From assembly GCA_022701475.1 (NCBI GenBank), contig JAKOOI010000526.1:1-6023 (forward strand): 6,023 nt of DNA, written 5' to 3'. Position 1 is the stretch's first letter. Every line of letters begins with the position of its first letter. The translations under genes and the position numbers were made by a program. The notes beneath the pieces were generated by a model. That model saw nothing but the letters and a program-made list of their open reading frames with translations, did no database searches and was not told the origin of the DNA. The stretch comes from Weeksellaceae bacterium. Lineage in GTDB: Bacteria > Bacteroidota > Bacteroidia > Flavobacteriales > Weeksellaceae. Shown here in pieces: positions 5,874 to 6,023 of this stretch.

Positions 5874-6023
5874 TTAGTTTACTGCAAATAGAGCAGCAAA
5901 CGCAACACCTTCTACAAGGGCAGCTGCAATAAGCATAGCTGTTTGGATTTTTCCAGATTGTTCAGGCTGTCTTGCGATAGCTTCAAGAGCAGCAGCTCCG
6001 ATTTTACCAAGACCGATACCTAC
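5874..6023 (-). CDS. atpE: Fo ATP synthase c subunit, C-terminal part (truncated by window edge)
   Basis: Subunit c forms the proton-driven rotor ring in the membrane. Only the last 49 residues and the TAA stop (5874-5876) are inside the window; the start lies beyond 6023. Translated by hand, the visible part begins with the glycine-rich end of helix 1 (VGIGLGKIGAAALEAIA), continues with the polar loop ARQPEQ that contacts F1, and ends with helix 2 (TAMLIAAALVEGVAFAALFAVN). The ion-binding carboxylate is the Glu of ALVEGVAF. Gly follows it rather than the Ser/Thr of Na+-binding rings, which points to H+ coupling; helix 1 residues needed to settle this are partly outside the window. The gene is followed by a perfect hairpin and then atpF. 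Confidence 0.97.
   Translation of the reverse strand, partial: VGIGLGKIGAAALEAIARQPEQSGKIQTAMLIAAALVEGVAFAALFAVN

Overview
The window is a housekeeping locus from a member of the Bacteroidota, most likely a Weeksellaceae flavobacterium of the Chryseobacterium type. This placement rests on protein character recognised by eye (the ClpS form, F1 subunits of Bacteroidetes type), on AT-rich leaders without a consistent Shine-Dalgarno sequence, on a TAnnTTTG-like promoter, and on an F-ATPase cluster that ends at atpG. The genus is an inference. Every gene I can support lies on the minus strand, so transcription runs from high to low coordinates.

Right part (6023 to 2061): the distal part of an F1Fo ATP synthase operon. 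In transcription order it holds atpE (ring subunit c, C-terminal 49 residues only), atpF (b stalk), atpH (delta), atpA (alpha) and atpG (gamma), and then a strong intrinsic terminator. No beta (atpD) or epsilon (atpC) gene follows atpG, so these must be encoded elsewhere, as is usual in flavobacteria. Three of the four intergenic gaps carry RNA hairpin potential: a perfect 16-bp stem between atpE and atpF, a bulged hairpin between atpH and atpA, and a long imperfect inverted repeat between atpA and atpG that ends 6 nt before the gamma start codon. The atpF-atpH gap is only 6 nt and has no room for one. The hairpins therefore border the two multi-copy subunits present (c and alpha), which suggests post-transcriptional tuning of subunit stoichiometry. 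This is the most interesting signal in the window.

Middle and left (2063 to 297): a second transcription unit with its own probable promoter, overlapping the end of the atp terminator. It encodes a CNNM/CBS/CorC-type membrane protein and, 12 nt later, the Clp protease adaptor ClpS. A terminator-like hairpin sits 7 nt past the clpS stop.

Far left (1 to 296): no convincing gene. One plus-strand frame stays open for 66 codons without an ATG and may be chance or a remnant.

I found no mobile element, CRISPR array, tRNA or rRNA, and no defence or biosynthetic system.
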